Origin: Candidatus Aalborgicola defluviihabitans
Lineage (GTDB): Bacteria > Pseudomonadota > Gammaproteobacteria > Burkholderiales > Burkholderiaceae_C
Length of the DNA stretch: 64,000 bases
NCBI GenBank assembly: GCA_016705575.1
Contig: JADIXX010000003.1
Coordinates: forward strand, 496,001 to 560,000
Reading direction: 5' to 3'
In this document: in pieces, positions 25,163 through 33,996 of the stretch
Numbering within the stretch: the stretch's first letter is position 1
How the letters are laid out: the number at the start of each line of letters is the position of its first letter
The notes under the pieces: model-generated
The model's database searches: none
The model's input: the letters and a program-made list of their open reading frames with translations, nothing else
What the model was told of the DNA's origin: nothing
Position numbers and translations under genes: made by a program

Positions 25163-25797
25163 GGAGACGGGGCTGCGCTGGCTGGCGCCATCACCGCGCG
25201 CAGACAAAAAGCCTGAATGGCAGTAATCAGCGCATCGCCGCCCAGTGCGTCCTGGCCCTGCTGTGCAGACAAGGGACTCACCAGGGATTCGGCAATCACA
25301 CCCACCAGCGCTGCGGCGCTGATGCTGGGCACCTGCTCCGCAAACTCGCCGCTGGCCATGCCTTGAGTCACCAACTCCACAAACACATCGGCATAGGCCT
25401 GGCGGTAGAGCAGGCGCTGGGTGTCCACCAAGGCATCCACCGGTTCGGCAATCAGGGCATAGGCCAGACGCGGGTTGCGCAGGGCGCGCACGGCAAATGC
25501 CGCAATGGCGCCTTGCAGGCGGTCGCTGGCGCTGGTGCTGTCACTGCCCAGCGTGGCGTCGCGCACGATAGCCACTTCCTTCTCCGTGGCAATGCGAAAC
25601 ACTTCGGCGCAAAGATGGGCCTTGGATTCGAAATGCTTGTACACCGCACCCGTGGCAATGCCTGCGTTAGCGGCCACACTCACCATCGTCAAGGCACCAA
25701 AGCCGCCACCACTGACCAGTGCCAGAGCGGCGTCGAGCAGGCGCTGGCGTAGCTCGGCCTTACGGGCTTGGGTCTTTTCGGTGGGGCGGTAGGCCAT
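25159..25797 (-). CDS. TetR-family transcriptional regulator
   Basis: A 212-aa repressor-type regulator. The N-terminal helix-turn-helix is clear (RQRLLDAALALVSGGGFGALTMVSVAANAGIATGAVYKHFESK). The C-terminal ligand domain is variable. It is divergent from the AidB-type acyl-CoA dehydrogenase gene, with a palindrome TGTGAA-N6-TTCACA in between, so it probably controls that gene in response to an acyl-CoA-like ligand (inference). Confidence 0.87.
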   Translation of the reverse strand: MAYRPTEKTQARKAELRQRLLDAALALVSGGGFGALTMVSVAANAGIATGAVYKHFESKAHLCAEVFRIATEKEVAIVRDATLGSDSTSASDRLQGAIAAFAVRALRNPRLAYALIAEPVDALVDTQRLLYRQAYADVFVELVTQGMASGEFAEQVPSISAAALVGVIAESLVSPLSAQQGQDALGGDALITAIQAFCLRAVMAPASAAPSP

Positions 25798-25893
25798 GGC
25801 GTAGTGTGCGGGCTGGATCGGTGGAATGGGTCGTCACTGTAGCGCAGTGCCGGCATTGTAAAGGTCTGTTTACCAGCCGTTACCAAATAAAAC

Positions 25894-25941
25894 GCTATCG
25901 TTTTGATAGCTTGTTGTGTATATTCGACGAGGGCTGGTGCC
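25894..25941 (+). repeat. 48-bp palindromic element, copy 8
   Basis: Arms GCTATCGTTTTGATAGC form a near-perfect hairpin, followed by TTCGACGAGGGCTGG. Lies in the 297-bp region between the TetR gene and aidB. Confidence 0.8.
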
Positions 25942-26021
25942 ACTTTTTCTTTAGAGCCAAAAACCACGTAGCGATGAAGTATTGACAGCCATTGGTGAGT
26001 ATGATGTACTGCGACAAATAG

Positions 26022-26039
26022 TGTGAACCTATATTCACA
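26022..26039. promoter_or_regulatory. Candidate TetR operator before aidB
   Basis: Inverted repeat TGTGAA-CCTATA-TTCACA, 55 bp before the aidB start and facing the TetR gene. Assignment is by position only. Confidence 0.5.
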
Positions 26040-26094
26040 ATTTGAAGTCACTGCCCGATGATTGGGTTGGACGCTCGCGCAAGGAGAAATTCCC

Positions 26095-27792
26095 ATGTTG
26101 CAAACCACTGCCCCCGCTACTGCCCTGGCGGCCTCCATTGGCCACCTGGCTGAGACCCATATTGTGGAGAACCAGCCGCCCCATTTGCGGGACTACAACC
26201 TGTACCAGCAAGACGTGGCGCTGCGCGAGGCTGTGGCGCGCGAGGGTGCGGCCTGGGCCGAGGCCGACCTGCAGGCCTTTGGCGCGCTCACGGGTTCGGC
26301 CGAGCTGATCGAGCTGGGCTTTCAGGCCAACGAAAACAAGCCTGTGCTCTACACGCACGACAACTATGGCCACCGCATTGACGAAGTGCGCTTTCACCCG
26401 GCCTACCACCGCTTGATGCAGATTTCGTTGGAAAACGGCCTGCACTCCGCGCACTGGAACCAGCCCGGTGTCGGTGCCCATGTGGCGCGGGCCGCCAAGT
26501 TCTATTTGCAGGCCCAGGTGGAGGCGGCGCATGGCTGCCCGGTAACCATGACGTCTGCCGTGGTGCCAGCCCTTTTGCAGCAACCCGAGCTGGCTGCGCA
26601 GTGGCTACCCAAGATCACCGCGCTGGGCTACGACCCCCGCAATATTCCCATGGAGCAAAAATCTGCCATCACAGTCGGTATGGCCATGACCGAAAAGCAG
26701 GGCGGCTCCGATGTGCGCGCCAACACGGTCCGCGCGCACGCGCTGGGCGCAGGCGGCCCGGGCCAAGCCTATGAGTTGGTGGGTCACAAATACTTTGTCT
26801 CGGCCCCCATGTGCGATGCCTTTATGGTGCTGGCCCAGACCGAGTCCGGCCTGTCGTGCTTCTGGCTGCCGCGCTGGCGTCCGGACGGTAGCAAGAACGC
26901 CCTGCAAATCCAGCGCCTCAAAAACAAGATGGGCAACGTGGCCAATGCCTCGTGTGAGACCGAGCTGCGCGGCGCCTGGGCCCAGATGGTGGGCGGCGAA
27001 GGCCGTGGCGTAGCCACCATCCTGAAGATGGTCACCATGACCCGTTTTGACTGCATGGTCGGCTCCAGCAGTGGCATGCGTCAGGCCGTGGCCCAGGCGC
27101 TGCACCATTGCCACTACCGCTCGGCTTTTGGCAAGCGCCTGGCGGTGCAACCACTGATGCAAAACGTCTTGGCCGACCTGGTGGTTGAGCAAGAAGCCGC
27201 GCTGGCAATGACCATGCGCATCGCCCGCGCTTTGGACAGCGCCGATGCCAGCGAGCACGACAAGCTGCTGGTGCGCGTGGGCACCGCCGTGGGCAAGTAC
27301 TGGATCTGCAAACGCACCCCGGCCCATGCCTATGAGGCCATGGAATGCATTGGCGGCAGCGGCGTCATGGAAGACTGCATCATGCCGCGCCTGTTCCGCG
27401 AATCGCCGGTCAACTCCATCTGGGAGGGCAGTGGCAATGTGCAATGCCTGGATATGCTGCGCGCGATGAGCCGCAGCCCCGGCTCGGTCGACGCCTTCAT
27501 GACCGAAGCGCAATCCGCCGCCGGTGCCGACCGCCGCCTGGATGCCTACGTGGCCCAATTGGGCGTCGAACTGACCGACCGCAGCGACATCGAATACCGC
27601 GCGCGCGGCGTGGTGGAAAAAATGGCGCTGGCTTTGCAAGGCGCGCTGCTGGTGCGCCATGGCAATGCGGCAGTGGCCGATGCCTTCTGCGCTTCGCGCC
27701 TGGGCGGCAACAACAGCGGCCTGACCTTTGGCAACCTGCCGCGTGGGGTGGATTGCGCAGCCATCATCGAGCGGGCCACACCCCGGTTGTAA
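26095..27792 (+). CDS. aidB: AidB-type acyl-CoA dehydrogenase family protein
   Basis: A 565-aa protein of the AidB branch of acyl-CoA dehydrogenases. Landmarks: the N-terminal NQPPHLRDYNLYQQDVALREA, TEKQGGSDVRANTV, AGATAMRQ-like SSSGMRQAVAQALHHCHYRSAFG and ESPVNSIWEGSGNVQCLD. E. coli AidB binds DNA and FAD and is part of the adaptive response to alkylation; native substrate unclear. AAGGAGAAATTCCC precedes the ATG at 26095; an earlier start adds an unlikely leader. Divergent from a TetR gene that probably regulates it. A purely catabolic role is an alternative. Confidence 0.88.
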   Translation: MLQTTAPATALAASIGHLAETHIVENQPPHLRDYNLYQQDVALREAVAREGAAWAEADLQAFGALTGSAELIELGFQANENKPVLYTHDNYGHRIDEVRFHPAYHRLMQISLENGLHSAHWNQPGVGAHVARAAKFYLQAQVEAAHGCPVTMTSAVVPALLQQPELAAQWLPKITALGYDPRNIPMEQKSAITVGMAMTEKQGGSDVRANTVRAHALGAGGPGQAYELVGHKYFVSAPMCDAFMVLAQTESGLSCFWLPRWRPDGSKNALQIQRLKNKMGNVANASCETELRGAWAQMVGGEGRGVATILKMVTMTRFDCMVGSSSGMRQAVAQALHHCHYRSAFGKRLAVQPLMQNVLADLVVEQEAALAMTMRIARALDSADASEHDKLLVRVGTAVGKYWICKRTPAHAYEAMECIGGSGVMEDCIMPRLFRESPVNSIWEGSGNVQCLDMLRAMSRSPGSVDAFMTEAQSAAGADRRLDAYVAQLGVELTDRSDIEYRARGVVEKMALALQGALLVRHGNAAVADAFCASRLGGNNSGLTFGNLPRGVDCAAIIERATPRL

Positions 27793-27858
27793 GCGCTACT
27801 GTGGCAAACTGGCCTGCACACCACAGGCCAAACCCATGACGATCGAACGGCGCAAGCC

Positions 27859-28131
27859 ATGAACATCCAGCCGTCGGCCCTTCACGACGTTCAGGCGCTG
27901 TCCGAAAGTATGGGGCTGCAACTGCCGAGCATGGCCTATATCGTGGGTGCTCTGGTGTTCAGTGCCATTGGTTATGTGGCCTGGAGCTATGGCCGCAAGA
28001 TGCTGCACACCCGCGTCAAATGGTTGGGCATGACGCTCATGCTGTACTCCTACGTGGCCTCTGAAACCTGGATTCTCTACCTGGCGGGCGTGGGTCTGTG
28101 CGTCGCGCTGTATGTGTGGCGTAACGAATAG
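27859..28131 (+). CDS. Small inner-membrane protein of unknown function
   Basis: A 90-aa protein with about three predicted hydrophobic helices (MAYIVGALVFSAIGYVAWSYG, LGMTLMLYSYV and WILYLAGVGLCVALYVW). I do not recognise a named family. It lies 66 bp after aidB and 47 bp before dnaE2, so it may be transcribed with aidB. It ends just before the dnaE2 LexA box. Confidence 0.7.
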   Translation: MNIQPSALHDVQALSESMGLQLPSMAYIVGALVFSAIGYVAWSYGRKMLHTRVKWLGMTLMLYSYVASETWILYLAGVGLCVALYVWRNE

Positions 28132-28155
28132 CCGGTAATCGGGTCTATGCTTATA

Positions 28156-28171
28156 CTGTATGAAAATACAG
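28156..28171. promoter_or_regulatory. LexA (SOS) box before dnaE2
   Basis: CTGT-ATGAAAAT-ACAG, an exact CTGT-N8-ACAG match embedded in a longer palindrome (TACTGT...ACAGTA). It ends 7 bp before the dnaE2 ATG, so LexA would block transcription directly. Confidence 0.88.
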
Positions 28172-28178
28172 TATTTTC

Positions 28179-31100
28179 ATGACACCCACCGCAACTGATC
28201 TTCCCGACTACGCCGAGCTGCATGCCCTGAGCAACTTCAGCTTCCAGCGCGGAGCCTCCCAGCCAGAGGAGCTGGTGGAGCGCGCTGCCGCCCTGGGCTA
28301 CAGCGCGCTGGCCATCACCGACGAATGTTCGGTGACCGGCGTGGTGCGCGCGCACCAGGCGGCCAAGCGGATCGGGCTGAAGCAACTGTTGCTGGGGGCA
28401 GAGTTTCGGGTGCCACTGGTGGATGATGCGACGGCGGGTGCTGCAGATAACGCGGGGCACTTCACAGCCGTGGTGCTGGCGCACAACCTGCAGGGGTGGG
28501 GCAACCTGTGCGAGTTCATCAGCGTCGCGCGGCGCACGGCACCCAAAGGCCAGTACCAGGTGGGCTGGCATGGGCCCAAGCAGCAGGCCCAGTGGGTGCG
28601 GTTACAAGATTGCGAAGTGTTGCTGGTGCTGCCAAATGCTATCAATATAGAAGTGGCTTACGCAATATCGACGAGGGCTAGAGGCCTATTTGGTTCAAAC
28701 TGTTGGCTGGCGTTGGAGTTGCCGCTGGGTGCTGAAGACGCGTTGACTTGTCACCGCAAGCAGCAGTTGTCGCGCCTCACGGGCCTGCCCCTGGTGGCGG
28801 CGGGTAATGTGCACATGCATCTGCGCTCCCGCAAGCCCCTGCACGACGTGCTCACCGCCGTGCGCGTGGGGCGACCGGTGGCGCAGTGCGGCATGGCCCT
28901 GCAAGCCAATGCCGAAAGGCACCTGCGCAGTCGTGCGCGCCTGGCGGCCCTGTACCCGCCCGAGCTGCTGGCCAATACCTTGGTGATTGCTGGCAAGTGC
29001 AGCTTCAGCCTGGAAGCCCTGCGCTACCAGTACCCCATGGAGTCGGTGCTGCCCGGCGCCACGCCGGCACAGACCTTGCGCCACCACTGCAATGAGGGCG
29101 CATGCGAGCGCTATCCACAGGGGGTACCGCCCAAGGTGCAGCAGCAACTGGAGCACGAGCTGACCCTGATTGCAGATATGCGGTACGAGATGTACTTCCT
29201 GACCGTGCATGACATCGTGCGCTTTGCCCGCAGCCAGCACATCCTGTGTCAGGGGCGCGGCTCTGCCGCCAATTCAGCCGTCTGCTATTGCCTGCACATC
29301 ACCGAGGTGGACCCGGAGCACGGCAACCTGCTGTTTGAGCGCTTTGTCTCGCGGGAGCGCGATGAGCCACCCGATATTGATGTGGACTTTGAACACCAGC
29401 GCCGCGAGGAGGTCATCCAGTACATCTACGCCAAGTATGGGCGCGAGCGTGCCGCCATTGCCGCCACCGTCATCAGTTACCGCCCGCGCAGCGCCCTGCG
29501 CGATGTGGGGCGTGCGCTGGACATCCCCGAAGACCTGATCACCGCCATGGCCAAGGAACACCCCGGCATGTACGACCGCGAGGTGCTGGCCGGGCGTTTA
29601 CAGTCTGCTATCGAAAAAATAGCTACTAATGCAACAATTACGAGGGCTAGCGAAGATTTTCCTTCAAACCAACGGCTGGAACAATGGCTGGCGCTGGCCA
29701 CGCAGCTGCAGCGCTTTCCGCGCCACCTGAGCCAGCACGTGGGCGGCTTTGTGCTCACCCAGGGGCCACTCACCCGCCTGGTGCCAGTAGAAAACGCCGC
29801 CATGAAAGACCGCTCCATCATCCAGTGGGACAAGGACGACCTCGACGCCGTGGGCCTGATGAAGGTCGATGTGCTGGCCCTGGGCATGCTCAGCGCCATT
29901 CGCCGTTGTCTGGAGCTGATCACCCACTGGCGCAACCTGCCCAGCCCCATGCGCTTGCAGGACGTGCCGCGTGAAGACCCCGCCACTTACGCCATGATCT
30001 GCCAGGCCGATACGGTGGGCGTGTTCCAGATCGAGAGCCGGGCGCAAATGAGCATGCTGCCGCGCCTGCAACCCCGCTGCTTTTACGACCTGGTGGTGGA
30101 GGTGGCCATCGTGCGGCCAGGGCCGATTCAGGGCGGCATGGTCCACCCCTACCTGCGCGCGCGTGCCAACCCTGCGGCCCACGCATCGCCTTACCCAGAC
30201 CTGCGCAAAGCCCTGGAGCGCACGCATGGGGTGCCCATCTTCCAGGAGCAGGTGATGCAAATCGCCGTCATTGCCGCCGGCTTTACGCCGGGCGAGGCTG
30301 ACGGCCTGCGCCGCTCTATGGCGGCCTGGAAACGCCATGGCAACGTCAGTAAGTACCACGACCGGTTTGTGGGCGGCATGCTGGAGCGCGGCTACCCACC
30401 CGACTTTGCCGAGGCTATCTTCAAGCAGATGGAGGGCTTTGGCGAATACGGCTTTCCCGAAAGCCACGCCGCCAGCTTTGCCATTCTGGTCTACATCAGC
30501 TGCTGGCTGAAAAAGCACGAGCCGGCCTGTTTTCTGGCCGCCATGCTCAACAGCCAGCCACTCGGGTTTTACGGCCCCGCGCAATTGGTGCAGGATGCCC
30601 GCCGCCACGGCGTGGAGGTGCTTGCGGCGGATGTGTCGCACAGCGACTGGGATTGCACTCCTGACCCCATCCGTTCAGGTCCCCGCGCAAACCAACCTGC
30701 CATCCGCCTCGGCCTGCGCCTGGTCAGTGGTCTGCGCCAAGAGGTAGCCGAGCGCATCGCCGCCGAACGCGCCCGCGCACCGTTCACCAGCACCCAGGAC
30801 CTGGCTTTGCGCTGTACCCTGAACGAAGGCGATCTCAAGGCACTGGCCAGTGCCGATGCCTTGCAGTCCCTCAGTGGCCACCGGCGCCAGCAGGTGTGGG
30901 ATGCCGCCGCCTTGCGCCCGGCGCCCGCGCTGCTCAGGGGCGTGCCGGTGGAAGAGGCCTTGCTCGAACTGCCCGCCGCACCCGAAGGCGAAGAAGTGGT
31001 GTTTGACTACGCCGCTCTGGGGCTGACCCTGCGCAGCCACCCGGTGGCGTTGTTGCGAGCGCAACTGGCACCCCGCAGGGTGCTGACCGCCGCGCAGATG

Positions 31101-31412
31101 GCCAACTTTGCCACTGGGCGACTGGTGCGGGCCTGCGGCATTGTCACCATGCGACAACGCCCCCAAACCGCCAACGGCGTGGTCTTTGTGACGCTGGAGG
31201 ATGAGACTGGCAGCGTCAACGTGATTGTGTGGAAGGCCGTCAAGGAGCGTTTTCGCCAGGTGGTCTACCAATCGCGTCTGATGGCGGTGTACGGCACCTG
31301 GCAGCGCGACGACGACAGCGGCGGCCAAGTCCGCCATGTGATTGCCGGACACCTGGTGGATCTCACGCCCTTGTTGGGAAATCTGGCCACCAGCAGCCGC
31401 GATTTTCATTGA
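28179..31412 (+). CDS. dnaE2: Error-prone DNA polymerase III alpha-like DnaE2/ImuC
   Basis: Translesion C-family polymerase induced in the SOS response. The 1077-aa protein has the N-terminal PHP domain (YAELHALSNFSFQRGAS), palm Asp motif PPDIDVDFEH (about residues 397-403), MKVDVLALGML (about 563), a helix-hairpin-helix region and a C-terminal OB fold (VRACGIVTMRQRPQTANGVVFVTLED). It normally works with ImuA and ImuB, usually encoded just upstream, but here the neighbours are unrelated. Two 48-bp elements lie in frame: residues 154-169 (PHP region, AINIEVAYAISTRARG) and 477-492 (AIEKIATNATITRASE). The frame is intact and the LexA box supports expression. Confidence 0.93.
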   Translation: MTPTATDLPDYAELHALSNFSFQRGASQPEELVERAAALGYSALAITDECSVTGVVRAHQAAKRIGLKQLLLGAEFRVPLVDDATAGAADNAGHFTAVVLAHNLQGWGNLCEFISVARRTAPKGQYQVGWHGPKQQAQWVRLQDCEVLLVLPNAINIEVAYAISTRARGLFGSNCWLALELPLGAEDALTCHRKQQLSRLTGLPLVAAGNVHMHLRSRKPLHDVLTAVRVGRPVAQCGMALQANAERHLRSRARLAALYPPELLANTLVIAGKCSFSLEALRYQYPMESVLPGATPAQTLRHHCNEGACERYPQGVPPKVQQQLEHELTLIADMRYEMYFLTVHDIVRFARSQHILCQGRGSAANSAVCYCLHITEVDPEHGNLLFERFVSRERDEPPDIDVDFEHQRREEVIQYIYAKYGRERAAIAATVISYRPRSALRDVGRALDIPEDLITAMAKEHPGMYDREVLAGRLQSAIEKIATNATITRASEDFPSNQRLEQWLALATQLQRFPRHLSQHVGGFVLTQGPLTRLVPVENAAMKDRSIIQWDKDDLDAVGLMKVDVLALGMLSAIRRCLELITHWRNLPSPMRLQDVPREDPATYAMICQADTVGVFQIESRAQMSMLPRLQPRCFYDLVVEVAIVRPGPIQGGMVHPYLRARANPAAHASPYPDLRKALERTHGVPIFQEQVMQIAVIAAGFTPGEADGLRRSMAAWKRHGNVSKYHDRFVGGMLERGYPPDFAEAIFKQMEGFGEYGFPESHAASFAILVYISCWLKKHEPACFLAAMLNSQPLGFYGPAQLVQDARRHGVEVLAADVSHSDWDCTPDPIRSGPRANQPAIRLGLRLVSGLRQEVAERIAAERARAPFTSTQDLALRCTLNEGDLKALASADALQSLSGHRRQQVWDAAALRPAPALLRGVPVEEALLELPAAPEGEEVVFDYAALGLTLRSHPVALLRAQLAPRRVLTAAQMANFATGRLVRACGIVTMRQRPQTANGVVFVTLEDETGSVNVIVWKAVKERFRQVVYQSRLMAVYGTWQRDDDSGGQVRHVIAGHLVDLTPLLGNLATSSRDFH
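28638..28685 (+). repeat. 48-bp palindromic element, copy 9 (inside dnaE2)
   Basis: Begins GCTATCAATATAG and ends ATATCGACGAGGGCTAGAGGC with the family tail CTATTTGGTTCAAAC following. Read in frame as A-I-N-I-E-V-A-Y-A-I-S-T-R-A-R-G. Confidence 0.82.
29607..29654 (+). repeat. 48-bp palindromic element, copy 10 (inside dnaE2)
   Basis: Arms GCTATCG and ATAGC, then TTACGAGGGCTAG, followed by ATTTTCCTTCAAAC as in copy 9. Read in frame as A-I-E-K-I-A-T-N-A-T-I-T-R-A-S-E, the same phase as copy 9. Confidence 0.82.
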
Positions 31413-31486
31413 TCTATACCGGTGGTGCGTCCGGCAGAACGCTATAGACTCGCGCGCATACCAACAATCTTCTTCGGAGAGACAAC

Positions 31487-32347
31487 ATGAATTTACATGG
31501 ATTGGTGCGGGCGCTATCGCTTGCCACATTGCCGCTGCTGCTGGTGGCCTGTATGGAAACCGCGCCCCGCGCTGGCGACACCTCTGCCGCACCGCAGGCA
31601 GGTGCCGCTGCCGGCCCCAGCTTTGGTAACGCTTCTCCCACGGCGGGCAGCTCCACTTCGGCCAAGGCCAACGCAGCAGCCGATGCTGCCGCCTACCAGG
31701 AAGTGCCCTACAAGAATGCCAAGAAAAGGGGCCCGGCCTTGATCGTTATTCCGGGTGAAATCAAGAGCAACAACGCCAGCTTCACCCAGCGCTTCTTGCC
31801 CAATAACATTGCCGACTTTGCGGAACTGGAGTTGTCGCAGGCCAATTTTCCCGTGCTGGAGCGGACCAATCTGGGGCCTTTGCTCAACGAGATTTCGTTG
31901 GCCTACAACTTGGGCAATGTGGCCAGTGCGCGCAAGACCATGCGCATGGGCAAGCTCAAATCCACCAAGTGGATTGTCAAGTTCGACATCCTCAAGGCCG
32001 AGCAGATCGCCGAGAACAAAAAAGGCTTTGATGGTCGTGCCGTGGGCGGCCTGATCAGCCAGCTCTCCGGCAGCCGGGGTGGTGCCGCAGCTGGCACCGT
32101 GGTGGGCTCGGTCAAGACCGGTGACGCCACCGGCGTATGGCTGATTGGCATGCGTTACAAGATCATGAACGCCAACACCACCGAGCAGGTAGCCCAAGGC
32201 TACAAGGAGCTCAAGATGGAAGTCGGCGCCACGACGACCAGCGTGATGGGCGTGTCTGAAAGCGCCAAGGGCGGCGTGGGCCTGGACACCATGGTGCAGC
32301 GCTTGGTGCAAACCGCAGTCTGGGATATTGACGCCAAGTACAAGTAA
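31487..32347 (+). CDS. Lipoprotein, CsgG/FlgO-like
   Basis: A 286-aa protein with a lipoprotein signal (LPLLLVAC, lipidated Cys about residue 22). A low-complexity Ala/Ser/Thr linker leads into a domain with PALIVIPGEIKSNN, FPVLERTNLGPLLNEISL and LIGMRYKIMNANTTEQVAQGYKELKME. This pattern resembles the CsgG-like periplasmic/outer-membrane assembly fold, but I infer that from motifs only. TCGGAGAGACAAC precedes the ATG. No curli-like genes are nearby. Confidence 0.72.
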   Translation: MNLHGLVRALSLATLPLLLVACMETAPRAGDTSAAPQAGAAAGPSFGNASPTAGSSTSAKANAAADAAAYQEVPYKNAKKRGPALIVIPGEIKSNNASFTQRFLPNNIADFAELELSQANFPVLERTNLGPLLNEISLAYNLGNVASARKTMRMGKLKSTKWIVKFDILKAEQIAENKKGFDGRAVGGLISQLSGSRGGAAAGTVVGSVKTGDATGVWLIGMRYKIMNANTTEQVAQGYKELKMEVGATTTSVMGVSESAKGGVGLDTMVQRLVQTAVWDIDAKYK

Positions 32348-32404
32348 ATCAACTGGCAAGCCCAGCCACCGCAGCGCTGGCGCTTGACGGGTGCCGCCTA
32401 CCGC

Positions 32405-33745
32405 TCAGGAACGCGGTAGCGATTTGAGCTTGCGGTACAGCGAACGCTCGCTGATGCCCAGCTTGGCCGCCAGCTCGGCGCGGCTACCGGAGTGCTGGGC
32501 TACCAGTTGTTGCAAGGCATGGTTGTGCAGATCTTGCAAGGCCTGGGGCGTGGGTACAGTTAATGGGGGCCGGTGCGGTGTTGGTGCGGTGGGGCTGGCG
32601 CGTCGGCCCGACTGCAAAGCCTGCTGCACATGGACCTGTGTGATGAGATCCCCGTCGCACAGCAGGGTGGCGCGCTCCAGCAGATTGCGCAACTCGCGCA
32701 CATTGCCGGGGAAATCGCAGCCCTGCAGCACGTTGAGGGCTTCGGGGGCCAACTGCAGGGAGCGCTTGGGTGCGACGCGCAGAAGCAGGGCCTCGGCAAG
32801 CAAGGCAATGTCGTCGCGCCGCTCACGCAAGGGGGGCAGGTGAATGGGGAAGGTGCTGATGCGGTAGTACAGGTCTTCGCGAAAGCGCCCCTCAGCCACC
32901 ATGCGATCCAGGTCGCGGTGCGTGGCGGCCACCACGCGGATGTCGGCGTGGCGCAAGTCGGTACTGCCCACGCGGCGGTAGGTGCCACTCTCCAGCAGGC
33001 GCAACAGCTTGACCTGCATGCTCAAGGGAATGTCACCCACCTCGTCAATAAACAGGGTGCCGCCGCTGGCTGCCTCTACCAAGCCACCCTTGGCTGCGGT
33101 AGCACCCGTGAAAGCGCCGCGCTCGTGGCCAAACAGTTCGGATTCAAACAGGTTCTCTGGCAGGCTGGAGCAATCCACCGCCACCAGTGCGCGGCTGGCC
33201 CGGCTGCTGGCTTCGTGCACGGCCTTGGCCACCAGTTCCTTGCCGGTTCCCGATTCGCCCAGCAGCAACACCGCCGCTTGCGATGGCGCCACTCGCGCCA
33301 CCAGCGCCAGCATGCGCTGAAAGGCCGGTGCGCGGCCAATCAGGCTCTGGGCCTCGGGCTGCCCATGGGCGACTTGCAGCGGCTCCATGCGCTCTACAAA
33401 AAACCCCAGTTCACCCGTTGCATCGCGCAATGGGGAGAGTTCAATGTTGACATATTCCTCACCCTGGGGCGTGTGGTGCAGGTGCAGCACCCGTTCGCGC
33501 TGACCGGACTCACGGGCCTGGGCCAGAGGACAGGATTCGCCCGCCTGGTCGCAGGGTACAGGGAAGTGGTGCGACACCTCGTAACAGGTGCGCCCCACCA
33601 CACTGCGCTGCGGACTGAACTGGCGCCGGTAGGCTGCATTGGCGGCCAGGATGCGGTAGTGCGCATCGAACAGGATGTGCGGTTCGGCCAACCCCTCCAG
33701 GTAAGACACGAGTTCCGGCAGCGGCTGTGATACGGGGTTGGTCAT
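32405..33745 (-). CDS. PAS-domain sigma-54-dependent transcriptional activator
   Basis: A 446-aa activator: an N-terminal PAS sensor (residues ~10-140), an AAA+ domain with Walker A GESGTGKE and the sigma-54-contacting GAFTGA loop, and a C-terminal Fis-type helix-turn-helix (SRAELAAKLGISERSLYRKLKSL). The PAS domain has a Cys-rich insert (CYEVSHHFPVPCDQAGESC), which could bind metal or sense redox (inference). I chose ATG 33745 because it starts the conserved part. It is divergent from an ETHE1-like gene that has a sigma-54-type promoter, so it very likely drives that operon. TGGCA repeats between them are candidate binding sites. Confidence 0.88.
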   Translation of the reverse strand: MTNPVSQPLPELVSYLEGLAEPHILFDAHYRILAANAAYRRQFSPQRSVVGRTCYEVSHHFPVPCDQAGESCPLAQARESGQRERVLHLHHTPQGEEYVNIELSPLRDATGELGFFVERMEPLQVAHGQPEAQSLIGRAPAFQRMLALVARVAPSQAAVLLLGESGTGKELVAKAVHEASSRASRALVAVDCSSLPENLFESELFGHERGAFTGATAAKGGLVEAASGGTLFIDEVGDIPLSMQVKLLRLLESGTYRRVGSTDLRHADIRVVAATHRDLDRMVAEGRFREDLYYRISTFPIHLPPLRERRDDIALLAEALLLRVAPKRSLQLAPEALNVLQGCDFPGNVRELRNLLERATLLCDGDLITQVHVQQALQSGRRASPTAPTPHRPPLTVPTPQALQDLHNHALQQLVAQHSGSRAELAAKLGISERSLYRKLKSLPRS

Positions 33746-33765
33746 GTGCGTGCAGTATAGAACGA

Positions 33766-33849
33766 CACTGCCAAGTACTGCCATGTATATGTCAATTTTG
33801 GCAGTATGGCAGATGACGATCAAACTCTGGGAAAAATTGGCAATGCCAA
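33766..33849. promoter_or_regulatory. Candidate upstream activating sequences (TGGCA inverted repeats)
   Basis: ACTGCCAAGTACTGCCA at 33767-33783 is inversely related to TTGGCAGTATGGCAG at 33798-33812, and TTGGCA-A-TGCCAA at 33837-33849 is a perfect palindrome. They sit 40-120 bp upstream of the sigma-54-type promoter, the usual distance for enhancer sites. Confidence 0.6.
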
Positions 33850-33887
33850 GCCATTGAATTTAAAGGAATTTTTCTGTATCTCATGGC

Positions 33888-33903
33888 TGGCACGCTTCTT
33901 GTT
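33888..33903 (+). promoter_or_regulatory. Sigma-54-type promoter
   Basis: TGGCACG-CTTC-TTGT fits the -24/-12 consensus (TGGCACG-N4-TTGC) except for the last base. It lies 94 bp before the ETHE1-like gene start and faces it. Confidence 0.65.
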
Positions 33904-33996
33904 AATAGCAATAGCAACCACTTTTGGTTTTGGCAGAAAGCAGACATGACCTCCATTCCCCCATTTGCAGCGGTTGCCTATACACACTGAGACGCC

